From Urophycis tenuis (lineage: Eukaryota; Chordata; Actinopteri; Gadiformes; Phycidae): 64,000 nt of DNA. Shown piece by piece: positions 11,115 to 21,640 of this stretch. A program made the translations under genes and the position numbers. A model generated the notes under the pieces. It did no database searches. It was given only the letters and a program-made list of their open reading frames with translations, and was not told where the DNA came from. Each line of letters begins with the position of its first letter. Position 1 is the first letter of the stretch. The stretch spans positions 21,597,455-21,661,454 of the forward strand of contig JAXIVH010000001.1 of the NCBI GenBank assembly GCA_036785325.1. The letters run 5' to 3'.

Positions 11115-14100
11115 ACGTCATCATGGCGCACGCTCTGCTGTGACAGCACTGACTGCACTCTCTGTTCCTTGTTTTTCAACGTGTTCTGTGTAAATTCTAA
11201 ATGATATACTGTATGTGGGCTAAATCAGACTGATCAGCCATGACAACAAGCTACAAGGTGACCATCATTTTTCTCATAATTCTATGGCTGATTTGCGATA
11301 GCATCGCACTCCAGCCCGACACCGGCAACCAGCTACTCACCTACAGCCGAGATGAACTCCTACTACACCGGGCCTCGCTGTGGAGCAACATCAAGCCTGC
11401 CGTGGTTCTACCGTCGGAGCTCAAGCCGAGGAAAAGGGGGAAACGTGGAGGTATCCGAAGCAGAGTAAGAAGACGTCCCTTCAGACCACCCCTCCCCACG
11501 ATCATCATGTCTAATGTCCGGTCACTCCATAATAAGATGGACCTATTACATGCACGATGCCGATTCGAAAGGGCCTTCAGGGACATCTGCATCATCGCCC
11601 TTTCCGAGACCTGGCAGGAGGACTCGGTACCCGACTCTGATGTGCGCTTGGATAATTTCACCATCATCAGGTCCGACAGGACGAGGCACTCGGGGAAAAC
11701 GCGAGGCGGCGGGGTCTGCCTCTACATCAATGACAGGTGGTGTAACAACATCAAGGTGCACCGTAAAGTGTGCACACCCAACCTGGAGTTGGTGACCCTG
11801 TCCCTCCGTCCCTTCTATCTCCCCCGTGAATTCCCCACTATCGTGATCAGCTGCATCTATGTTGCCCCCAGCGCTAACATCAACATAGGAGCGGAGCTAA
11901 TAGTCGAGGACGCTAATGGCATGCTAGCCAAGTACCCCGGCACTCCGCTGTTCATTCTGGGGGACTTCAATAGTTGCAGACTGGACTGTGTGCTATCTTC
12001 ATTCCAACAATACGTGGATATTCCAACAAGAGGGTGAAACATCTTGGACTTATGCTACGGGAATATCACCGATGCTTTCTGTGCCCGTTCATATCCACCG
12101 CTTGGACTTGCTGACCATAACGTCATCTGTTTACTTCCGCTGTACAGACAAGAACTGAAGCGCCACAGACCACAGAGCTACAACGCCCCCCAATGGTCAG
12201 AGGACACCATTGCCCAACTACAAGGCTCCCTGGCCTGCACCAACTGGGACATATTTGATGGGGATCTGAATGACAGGGTCTCTGTCATCACAGATTACAT
12301 CAAATGCTGTATAGGCACTACAATCCCATCGAAGACAGTTAGGACATATCCCAATTCCAAACCCTGGATTACTCCGCAAATCAAACAGAGCATGAAGGAA
12401 AAACACAAATCCTTCAGGCAAAAGGACTGGGTCAGCCTCAAGGCAGCAAACAGGAACATAAGGAATGCAGTTTTTAAAGCCAAACTGGACTACAAAAACA
12501 AACTTGAAACAGAATTTAGCAATATGAACACCAAGCAAGCTTTCCAGAAGGTGAAAATCCTGACAGGATGTGAACCCAAATCAACATGCACAGTCAGCGA
12601 TCCAGAAACCTTCACCAAAGAGCTGAACACATTCTTCACCCGTCACGACAACCAGGACTTCTCATCTGAGTTTCAGGTTTTGTTGAGAGCCCTCCCACCA
12701 ATAGACCCCGAAGAACCGGCCCCCTTCACAGAGGAGGAGGTACGGCACCAGCTCAGCCGTTGTAAGCCCGGCAAAGCCCCAGGACCTGATGGCATCTCAG
12801 CCAGGGTGCTTAAAACTTGTGCCATGGAGCTCTCTCCAATACTGCACTCACTCTTCTGCCAATCCTACCGGACTGCCATAATACCCACACAATGGAAGAC
12901 CACCACCATAATCCCAGTACCAAAAAAAACCCAGACCCACAGAACCTAACCACTACCGTCCCATAGCCTTAACATCCATTATAATGAAATACCTAGAGAG
13001 ACTGCTGCTGAACATCATCCTTCCACTTGTCTCCCCACACCTGGACACCCTTCAATTTGCCTACAAGGCAAAAAGAGGCACAGAGGACGCTGTGGCCTGC
13101 CTGCTGCATCTCCTCCTCCAGCACCTAGACTCCCCAGGCAAGTTCGCCAGGATCCTTCTTATAGACTTCAGCTCTGCCTTTGATTCCCTGCATAAACACC
13201 TGCTGATCCAGAAACTACACCACTTCAATATCCCCCCCCCCAGCTGATCCACCTCACCCACAACTTCCTGACCGATAGACTGCAAGCAGTAAGAGTGGGC
13301 TCAACCACATCCCCTGTACTCACCATCAACACCGGGGTACCCCAGGGGTGTGTGTTGAGCCCTTTCCTTTTCATTCTTCACACCAATGACTGCCTCAGCA
13401 TCTCACCCACCACATCTTATCTGAAATATTCTGACAACACAGCCATCCTCTCACTCCTCTCAGACAACCAATCCACTCTGGACTATCACAACACAGTCAC
13501 TCACTTTGTCAGCTGGTGCACAGACAACCATCTCCAAATCAATGACAATAAAACAAAGGAACTACTTTTCAACCCCCCCTCACCCCAGCACCCCACCATC
13601 ATAAACACCCTAACAGTCGAGACAGTAAATACATTCCAATACTTGGGAATAACTCTGGACAATAAACTCACCTTTGACCAGCACACCACAGACATTCAAA
13701 AAAGAAGCCAACAGAGACTGAGAGTCTGCCATCCGAAAACTTGAAGGACTGTACGTCGCACCTCACCTCCTGTTGTTACTTTATCCAACCCATCCTTCTG
13801 TACTGCTCCACATGCTTCTTCACCATGCTCTCTGTCTCCAATCGGGCCAAACTCACACGCATCACAAACACAGCTGCTAAAATCATTGGTCTCCCCACAC
13901 CCAACCTCACAGAACTAAATAAAAAATCCATCAACCGCCTAGCAAACTCAATAGTCCAAGACACCACTCACCTACTGCACCAATACATCACCCCGTTACC
14001 CTCAGGGCGCAGGTACAGAACAATCAAGTTCAGGAGGGCCCGTCTAGGAAAAAGCCTGATCCCTGCGGCCATAACGGCCCTAAACAGCCGGCCCCGCTGA

Positions 14101-14310
14101 TCTGTCTGTCTGACTTAGAGACTGCTCTGTCCGCTGTCTCACTGTGTCGTCATGTATGTTGCCACCGGTGCTGTGTATGCTGTTACTGCTATATGTATAA
14201 CTACTGTTGTTGTGTAACCACCGCCGTTGTCTGTTCCGCTGTTTGAGACATAATGTGCAGTCTGTGAAGACAATTTTCCCCACGGGGACAAATAAATCTA
14301 ATCGAATCTA
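11115..14310 (+). mobile_element. Full-length L2/Rex1-like LINE (copy A)
   Basis: 3196 bp, flanked by ATGTTAC at 11108-11114 and 14311-14317, ending in CAAATAAATCTAATCGAATC. It inserted into the minus-strand LINE described above. The 5' end begins just upstream of an ATGGCGC, like the start of copy H. Because both ends and the duplication are present, this is a complete, though mutated, insertion. Confidence 0.9.
11240..14100 (+). pseudogene. Endonuclease-reverse transcriptase of LINE copy A, broken
   Basis: ATG at 11240. APE-type endonuclease: MSNVRSLHNKMD (11510-11545), SETWQ, GDFNSC (11963-11980) and ADHNVI (12110-12128). One nonsense TGA at 12035-12037 sits in an otherwise continuous frame to 12949. 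Reverse transcriptase: CKPGKAPGPDGI, IDFSSAFDSL, NTGVPQGCVLSP. The catalytic box reads YSDN instead of F/YADD, and homopolymer frameshifts near 12925 (A8) and 13230 (C10) plus another near 13730 split the frame. The C-terminal tail (ITPLPSGRRYRTIKF ...) ends at 14100. Inactive, but diagnostic blocks are in normal order. Confidence 0.9.
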
Positions 14311-16070
14311 ATGTTACGGAGGTGGAAGAAGGATGTTTTGGTGATGTGGTTTATGTGTGACTTGAAGGAAAGTGCGGAGTCCATGTAGATTCCAAGGTTT
14401 CTGACCAGGGGGGAGGGAGTGACACAGTGACCATCGAGGCAGAGTGAGAAGTTCTGGGAGATGGGGAGGGTGGATTTTGGGCCATAGATTATAATTTCAG
14501 TTTTATTGCTGTTGAGTTTGAGGAAGTTGTGGTTTATCCAGGTTTTTATGTCAGAGAGGCAGTTGGTGAGGGTGGAGAGAATAGCTGGAGTGATGGTTTT
14601 GGTGGTGATGGAGAGTTGAGGAAGAGGATGGGGCCAAGCACTGAGCCTTGGCCCATGTGAGACAGGGGTGGTGTAGGATTTTAGATTGTTTATTGCGATA
14701 TAGTGAAATCTTTCAGACAGGTATGAGTTGAACCAGGAGAGGGCGGAGTCGCTGATGCCTATGGATTTCAGGCAGCTGAGAAGGATGGAGTGGTTGACGG
14801 TGTCGAAGGCAGCACAGAGGTCCAGGAGGAGAAGAATGGTGAGGGAGCCAGAATCAGAGGAGACTAGGAGGTTGTTTGCATTTCTCCAGGGTGAATGAGG
14901 GTGAAATGTTGTCGTGGGGCTTGAGGAGTTCATTTATGGTGGAAAACAGGGTGCCTGGGTTGGAGGATCAAGAGTGAATGATGCCAGAGTAGTAGACAGA
15001 ACGTGCTTTGTTTAGTGCTGATTTGTAAAGGTGTGTGTGCTCTTTGTATGCGAGGGCGTGTACTGTGAGGCCGGTTTTCTTGTGAAGTCGTTATAGTTGC
15101 CGCAGTTGTTTTTTGAGTTTGTGAAGTTCCGGGGTGAACCAGGGAGCCGAGTGAGTGAAGGTGACGGTTTTGGTTCTCAGGGGGGGCAGTTTGTTGAGGG
15201 ATGAAGAAAGTGTGCTGTGGTAGATGTTGACGAGGTCCATGGGGGTTGGATTTGCAGGGAAGGTGAGGCTAGAAAGAGTGTTTGATATGCAGGTGGAGAG
15301 AGAGACTGGGCAGATGGATTTAAGGTTGCGAAAAAGTGATTGTGCGGTCCTGTTTGGGTTGGGGGGCAGGAGTGTCAACGACAAGTGTGATGGCCAGGTG
15401 GTCAGATATGGAGAGGTCGGTACTGGAGATATTGTGGATGTGGAGGCCAGTGGAGCAAACCAGGTCTAAGATGTGTCCACGCTTGTGGACACATCAGAGA
15501 GTTCAGAGAATTCAGAGAGTTCTGGTAGAAATGATGGGTTGGGTTTGGGGAGGTGATGGTGGGGATGATTGCAATGATGAGAGGTTTAGGGCCGGGTAAT
15601 TTAAAAGCCAGGTGTTCAAATGATAGAGCAGCAGGGATGGAGAGAGGGCGAGGTTGCAGGTGTTGTTGGTAGATGGCAGCGATGCCCCCTCCTCTGCCTT
15701 CAGAGCATGGGTTGTCCAGGTAGAAATATCCAGCAGGGGTGGTTTGGTTAAGTGAAAAATAATCCAAGGGTTTTTGCGATGTTTTATTAAGGCACAGAAG
15801 GTCAAGTTGTTGGTCGATGATAAATTATTTGAGAATGAGACTTTTATTGTTGAGGGATCTTGTGTTGAAGAGGGCAATTTTTAGGTGCTTTTGTTTTGAA
15901 ATTGATGCGGCGGAAGTATGAATTGGACGGGAGTTGAAGGTGTTCACTCTGGATGCGTTCTGATGACGTGTGCTGTTGTGATGACGTGGAGAGGAAGTGC
16001 GGGAGCCGGTGGGTGAGCTGCGGTCAGACCACAGCGCTGGGATGAAGTTTTTTGCAGTGGAACTGTACAT
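14311..16070 (-). pseudogene. Endonuclease-reverse transcriptase remnant of the split LINE
   Basis: From 16070 leftward: an N-terminal leader, the APE-type endonuclease start (KIALFNTRSLNNKSLIL near 15830-15890), a further endonuclease part with SEGRGGGIAAIY (15650-15710), a linker region (15091-15384), and reverse transcriptase palm (LLLLDLCAAFDTVNHSILL near 14790-14850; LNSNKTEIIIYGP near 14480-14520). The stretch expected to hold the catalytic YADD box is deleted after TPVSHGP, and several frameshifts split the frame. The C-terminal part continues at 11009-11114 and 8113-8443. Non-functional. Confidence 0.8.
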
Positions 16071-16384
16071 AAACTTGCAGCAGGACCCTCAATGAATGTA
16101 ATGGGGACGGAGGAGAAGTTGAGAATTTTTTAAAGTGGTGATGAGTTCGGTGGAGGGAGGAATTTCGGGAATGAGCTGGCGGAGCTGAAAGGATGAGTAG
16201 CGAAGTGCCATGGCCGAGGCTGTGGAGAGGCAAAACGCTGGAGGTGGATGGTGACCGGTGAAGAGGCAGATGGTGGAAGAGGATCAACAACCACAGCGTG
16301 GTGGATGGAGAAGCCAGCCCGCTTGGGCCCATCAGGAACGGAGGTCGGAGAAAGCCAACGAAGCCAGGCAGCTAGCTCAGGGAG

Positions 16385-16582
16385 CCACCACTGGCTAGCT
16401 AGCCTGCTTGCGTCGAAAGGTAGCGGTCCCAGCCAGCAAGGGGCTAACCACACCAAGACAGGTGAAGCCCAGACAGGTGGGATCCACCACTGGCTACAGC
16501 TAGCATGGTCGAGTCGAAGGGTAGCGGTCCCAGCCAGCAAGGGGCTAACCGCACTGAGACAGGTGGAAACCTGCCCGGATCT
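16385..16582. repeat. Two tandem ~99-bp units in the LINE 5' UTR
   Basis: The block starting CCACCACTGGCTA at 16385 is repeated from 16484 with the shared core TAGCGGTCCCAGCCAGCAAG. It lies upstream (minus sense) of the split LINE's endonuclease, a place where LINE promoters often carry tandem monomers. Confidence 0.75.
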
Positions 16583-16790
16583 CTACCCTCAACTGAGCAG
16601 CGATGGAAGACGTCCACTGGATAGGAGCAGGATTGGCTCGGAAGGAAGGCAGCAGTCTTGGCCACGGCAGAGGGCCGAAGCAGCCGCACCGGTACAGGTG
16701 GAGATCCGTCTGGGCTTACCTTCGACCAGGTTACGGCGATGGATCCTGTGGCGGAGAGTCCTTCCACACCGGGCGGTAAGTGTCTAAGCT

Positions 16791-17460
16791 AACGCACTGC
16801 ACAGAACACTGAGAGGGGTTCTGGAACAGTAGCCTAACACCACCGTAGATGTTGAGAAAGATCCAGGTAAAAAGGTAGATTTAGCCGAGAAAGTAAATAA
16901 CGTAAAAAAGTTTTTCAGAGTGAGAAGCGGCAGCCAAGCGCACCAGCATCCTCTCACTCTGGCTGCTTATTAGGCGTTGTTGTTGAGTGGCTGGTGGAAG
17001 TTGTGGGTCAGGGGAAAGTAAAGAACAAAAGATACAATGTACTGTTCTCTGTTTTACCTGAGGGAAGGCAGTCACTGCTCGGTGGTGTCTCTTCAAATAT
17101 ATTGAACCTGGTGAGGAGAGTCTACCACATCAACTGCTCAGAAGCAGTGAGTGTGCACACAAGGACAGTTGGGTCCATTGTGTATCGTTACAATTACATT
17201 TTTTCAAAGAACTGGAATGCCTTCCATGCACATACGAAATCAAACTCAAACAGGATGCAACTTCAGTAATCCATGCACCAGGGAGAGTTCCAGCTCCACT
17301 TCGGGAGTGCCTCAAAAAGACCTGGATAGGATGTGTCAGTTAAAAGTCATCATAAAAGTGGAAGAACCGACAGAGTGGGTAAACACGATGGTGTGTCGAC
17401 AAAAAGAACGCAAGCAAAGAACTGGGAATATGCAATCATCTGACTTTACAATCTTTTTTA
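16791..17460. other. No gene recognised
   Basis: Unique-looking sequence between two LINEs. Short frames on both strands show no motif I recognise. It may include more of the 5' end of either LINE. Confidence 0.4.
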
Positions 17461-17620
17461 GCTCACACTCTCTACTCTCCTTTTTTTCCGGGCGCTGCAC
17501 TGTGGCTGCCCTGCTGCCTCTCGCGTCTTGGCACTTGTTTGTTTATTTGTTCGTTGTCGTGAGTGTTATACTGTTTTTATGTATGGATACGTCTAATCCA
17601 GCACTACACTAAAAGCAACC

Positions 17621-19818
17621 ATGGACTTGGCTTGTTGGTGTACGATCGGATTGCTCATACTGATTCTAAAACGCTGTCTCGCCCATGGACACTATCATGA
17701 CCATGTTACTGGCGTGGCGGGTGAAATCCAATACAGCAGAGAATTCCTCCTACTCTTTCTCGATCGCGCATCTACGGACCATGCAGCCGTAGTAAACTCC
17801 ATACCAAACTATCTAAGGACTAAACCAAAGAAATGGACTACCCGGACAAAACGCAAACGAGGATCAAAAGGGAGTACTCGGCGAAGACTGAGCAGACTGA
17901 AAAACAAACTTCCGCTGCTCATCAATGCCCAGTCCCTAAAAGCGAAAACCGACGAGCTGACTGCAAATATCCGCCACCTGCACGAGTATCGGAGTGCCTG
18001 TCATGGCTATCACAGAAACATGGTTGGACAACAACATCACATCCAGCGAGGTGGGACCCCTTGGCTTCTCTGTGTTTAGGACTGACCGGGACCCTGCAAT
18101 CACTGGGAAGACCCGTGGGGGCGGGGTCTGTCTTCTCATCCAGGATGAATGGTGTCGGACAGTAGTGGTGAGAGAGAGTTTGTGTACCCCTGATATTGAA
18201 CTGTTGTGCGTCTCCCTTCGGCCTTCCTATCTGCCCAGAGAATTCCCTCAGATATTCCTTACTGTCGTATACAGTACATACACCCAAAGGCTAATTTTGA
18301 CAGGGCACTGGACATTATCTTCAATCTCTCCCACAAGCTCGATTTACTGTCTCCTGATGCACCTGATGCAAGTTCATTTTAGGAGATTTTAATAAGTGTC
18401 CTGTGAAAAAGTGTTTACACACATATTATCAGTATGTGGACTGTCCATCCAGGAAAAATAAGTTTTTAGATCTATGTTATGGAACTGTCAAAGATGCCTA
18501 CTCTTCATCATTGCTCCCACCACTAGGGGCATCTGACCACAACGTGATTTAACTAAGGCCTATATACCAGAGGCTCCTGCAGAGGGAGAAGCCCCAGGAA
18601 CGCTCAATTAAAGTATGGAATAATGACAGTATAATAGCCCTGCAGGGTTGTTTTGATTGCACAAACTGGGACACTTTTAAATGCCCTGATATAAATGAAC
18701 AGGTAGAAACAATATCTGACTACATCAATTTCTATGTAGACACAGTCCTACCCATAAAAACCATTCAAATCTTTCCAAATGACAAACCCTGGATCTCCAA
18801 CAAATTAAAGCATCTTATAATTGAGAAGAAAAAAGCATACTGGAATCGGGATGATACAGCCAAAAGGGACACAGAGACAGATTAAAAGACAAATACAGCT
18901 GGATAAGTACTGCTACAGACAGAAGATTAAGGCCACCCTGGTGTCAGGCAACCCACGGTAGGCATGGCAGGGGATCAAAACCTTGAGTCCCACACAAGGG
19001 GGAAACCTGCTGTGATGCTGCCTGGAGGTGAGGGGCTGGAGAGGGTAAACCTGCTGTGATGCTGCCTGGAGGTGAGGGGCTGGAGAGGGCAAACCAGCTG
19101 TGATGCTGCCTGGAGGTGAGGGGCTGGAGAGGGTAAACCTGCTGTGATGCTGCCTGGAGGTGAGGGGCTGGAGAGGGCAAACCAGCTGTGATGCTGCCTG
19201 GAGGTGAGGGGCTGGAGAGGGCAAACCAGCTGTGATGCTGCCTGGAGGTGAGGGGCTGGAGAGGGTAAACCTGCTGTGATGCTGCCTGGAGGTGAGGGGC
19301 TGGAGAGGGCAAACCAGCTGTGATGCTGCCTGGAGGTGAGGGGCTGGAGAGGGTAAACCTGCTGTGATGCTGCCTGGAGGTGAGGGGCTGGAGAGGGCAA
19401 ACCAGCTGTGATGCTGCCTGGAGGTGAGGGGCTGGAGAGGGCAAACCAGCTGTGATGCTGCCTGGAGGTGAGGGGCTGGAGAGGGCAAACCAGCTAAACA
19501 ACTTCTTCTGTGGTTTAGAGAGTGGCAGCGATGCTGGGGCTGGTATCATGCTACCCCCTCCACCCTCTGCATCTGTCTTAAACATCAGACAATCGGATGT
19601 CTTTCACCTTTTTAGCCGCTGTAACCCACGAAAAAGCCCTGGCTCTGACAATATCTGCGGTAATACCCTTAAACACTGTGCAGAACAGTTAGCCCCTGTG
19701 TTCACTGACATTTTTAACTCCTCCCTTAACCTCTGTACAGTCCCTATCTTGTGGAAAACATCTACAATTGTACCTGTACCAAAACTGCCAAGACCCACAG
19801 AGTCTAATGACTTCTGAC
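17621..19818 (+). pseudogene. Endonuclease and N-terminal reverse transcriptase of LINE copy C
   Basis: Starts MDLACWCTIGLL at 17621, a hydrophobic leader like that of the other copies, followed by a basic stretch and the endonuclease start (LPLLINAQSLKAKTDEL). After a frameshift the endonuclease continues from 17994 (VMAITETWLDNN, KTRGGGVCLLIQDEW, SYLPREFP). Further pieces (YVDCPSRKN, GASDHNVI) sit in broken frames to about 18890. After the 44-bp array the reverse transcriptase N-terminus resumes at 19500 (NPRKSPGSDNICGNTLKHC, TIVPVPKLPR) and stops at a TGA in 19816-19818. No catalytic reverse transcriptase box is left. Confidence 0.85.
19003..19497. repeat. 44-bp minisatellite, about 11 copies with a five-unit higher-order pattern
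   Basis: Unit core TGTGATGCTGCCTGGAGGTG. Two unit types differ at GGTAAACCTGC (A) and GGCAAACCAGC (B). Their order is A, then ABABB twice, then a partial B, a 220-bp higher-order repeat. Because 44 is not a multiple of 3, all three minus-strand frames stay open, which yields long but meaningless reading frames. Confidence 0.93.
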
Positions 19819-19860
19819 CAATAGCGCTGACATCACTGGTGAAGAGACTCCCTGGATCAT

Positions 19861-21640
19861 CACTCAGTTAATTCTCTTTCCCACTAAATATGGTGAATCT
19901 GCTGAGGTCAACCCAAGGGATGCCTGCCACCTGACCACGCCCACTTTGCCTGCTGGGTAAGGGGGCGGAGGCTATAAATTGTTTGTTCACCCCTCAGTTT
20001 GGCCTTTTGTACTCCCTGCCAACACTCTGCTGCATCCACGCATTTTATGTGTGCGTCTTCACGTTAACGTGAGTGGTCAACTCATTATTTGATTGTTTAA
20101 TTTGTATGCCTTTGTGGGAGCTTTGCTGACATGTGCTCTGCTACCCTAGTTCCTTTGTTCCAGACATGTGCCAAGAGCCAAGTGAGATTGGTTGTTGTCT
20201 GACTGTTTATGTAACCAGTGGCGCAATGGATAACCGAGTTTGTTGGAAAATGACCAGAAATAACCAGGTTCGGAAAGAGCTCAAGTTTGTGAAATGACCA
20301 ATGAATTATGACACAGGAAACCAGGTTGAAAGTTAATTTAAATTATTATTGATCTTCCAGAATTTCAGGAAAATATTCAGCAATTCACATCATCATCAAG
20401 AGCAGATATGGAAAATAAAAAATAGGGGGCCCTTTAAATGTCGAAATGTTTAAATGTCGATTTTCAAAGAGATATTGAAAATAAAAAAGGGGACAGGGGG
20501 CCCTTTAAGTCTTCGGGGATTTCAAAGGGAAATTGAAAATAAAAAACAGGGACAGAGGGCCCTTTAAGTTTCAGGGGATTCAAGTGAATAATAAATTCAA
20601 GAAAATAATAAACAAGGGGGCCCTTTAAGTTTCAGGGGATTCAGGGGACAAGGGGGCCCTTTAAGCTTTCAAAGTGGGGCTTTTGGGTATGGGCACAGAT
20701 GCTACCACTGTTAGTAGCAGGAGGGGGATTTGGCTTGGGGGTTTTGGGTTCCAGGTCCAACTGGGTCAGCTCGCCATCAATTCCAGGCCTCACAAAAACC
20801 TGACCTGCAAGGCCAGGTGAAAAGTCTATCAGTAATCAAATAAATTCAGTTGTACAACATTTTATCATTTTAGTTTCATTCAGCATGATTAAATTCAAAT
20901 TTAAATCATGATTGAGATGTCCATTGCATGCATTAGCTCATGAATATAATACAATATATTTCAATAAATTAAATAGTCTTTTCATTATTCTTTTAAGAAA
21001 TAAACCAAAAACTTCATCAATTCAAACCATAAATCGAAAGTATCAAATAATCAAAACCAAACTCAAAATGACAATTCACATTCAGTGAATAACTCCAGGC
21101 TTCACTAGCCTGTGTGTGTCTCGGCCCTGAATAAACAAGGAAATTGAAAACATGATAAGCAAATGTGAAACATGTAACAAGTACCAGAGCAAACAGGCAA
21201 GCGGGCCTATGTTGCTGGCGCATAGCCACATAAGGGCCAATGTGGGCCAGTGCCACTATGATTGACAGCTGGCCCACCCTATCAGAAATGCACAGCATTA
21301 ACTTGAAATTCAGGGAATGAAAAAATAGCTGCGCTATTAACTGCTTTTCTGAATTTGTCAGCTGTGATGAAATGCCTTTGATCATTTCGTTCACAAATCT
21401 AGCCCCCCCTCTTAGGTTCAATCAAATTGGCTTTGCCCACCATTTTTTTCTGTGCCCACCCATTTTAATTTTTTTTTTTTTTCCTGTATCTGGCGCTGCC
21501 TCAGGCGGCAGCCTGTAGCTGCAGCTCCCCTCGTGTTTTGTTATCTTTTGTTTATTTGTTGTTTTCAGTCCTTTGCATTTGTTTTTAAAGTATTCAACAT
21601 CCGCGTCTAAACTTTGAGACAATGGCTGGACTAAGTCTTG
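19861..21640. other. Unclassified region with GGGGGCCCTTTAA repeats and a tRNA-Arg-like motif
   Basis: No coding region recognised. At about 20420-20670 the motif GGGGGCCCTTTAA recurs roughly five times at irregular spacing. At 20218-20232 GTGGCGCAATGGATA resembles the A-box region of tRNA-Arg(UCU), with a weak GGTTCGGAA about 36 bp downstream. A TATA-like GCTATAAATT lies near 19970. These hint at one or more old retroelements, but no family could be named. Confidence 0.4.

Larger units (their letters stand above)
8113..16790 (-). mobile_element. Minus-strand LINE (CR1/L2/Rex1 group) split in three by two younger insertions
   Basis: Segments 14311-16790 (5' UTR, endonuclease, reverse transcriptase), 11009-11114 and 8113-8443 belong to one element. 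Removing the hAT (8444-11008) and the L2-like LINE (11115-14310), each flanked by its target duplication, joins the coding frame through SRLDYCNSILYG to GLPSTVLQKVQYVQNSAAPL, which spans the hAT breakpoint. The element ends at 8113 with a short GCGCTATATAAG-type 3' terminus. Its order of insertion is therefore LINE first, the others later. Confidence 0.85.
17463..19860 (+). mobile_element. L2-like LINE (copy C), lacking its 3' half
   Basis: Plus-strand element starting in a C/T-rich 5' leader and running through ORF start (17621), endonuclease and the first part of reverse transcriptase, then lost near 19860. LINEs are normally truncated at the 5' end, so losing the 3' half points to a later deletion or rearrangement. 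A 44-bp tandem array sits inside. Confidence 0.8.

Noticed and set aside
18913..19585. Long minus-strand open frames (up to 213 codons) with repeating Ser/Pro/Gln/His
   Set aside because: They are produced by the 44-bp minisatellite, whose unit length keeps all three frames open. There is no start context, no known domain, and the opposite strand carries an L2 gene.
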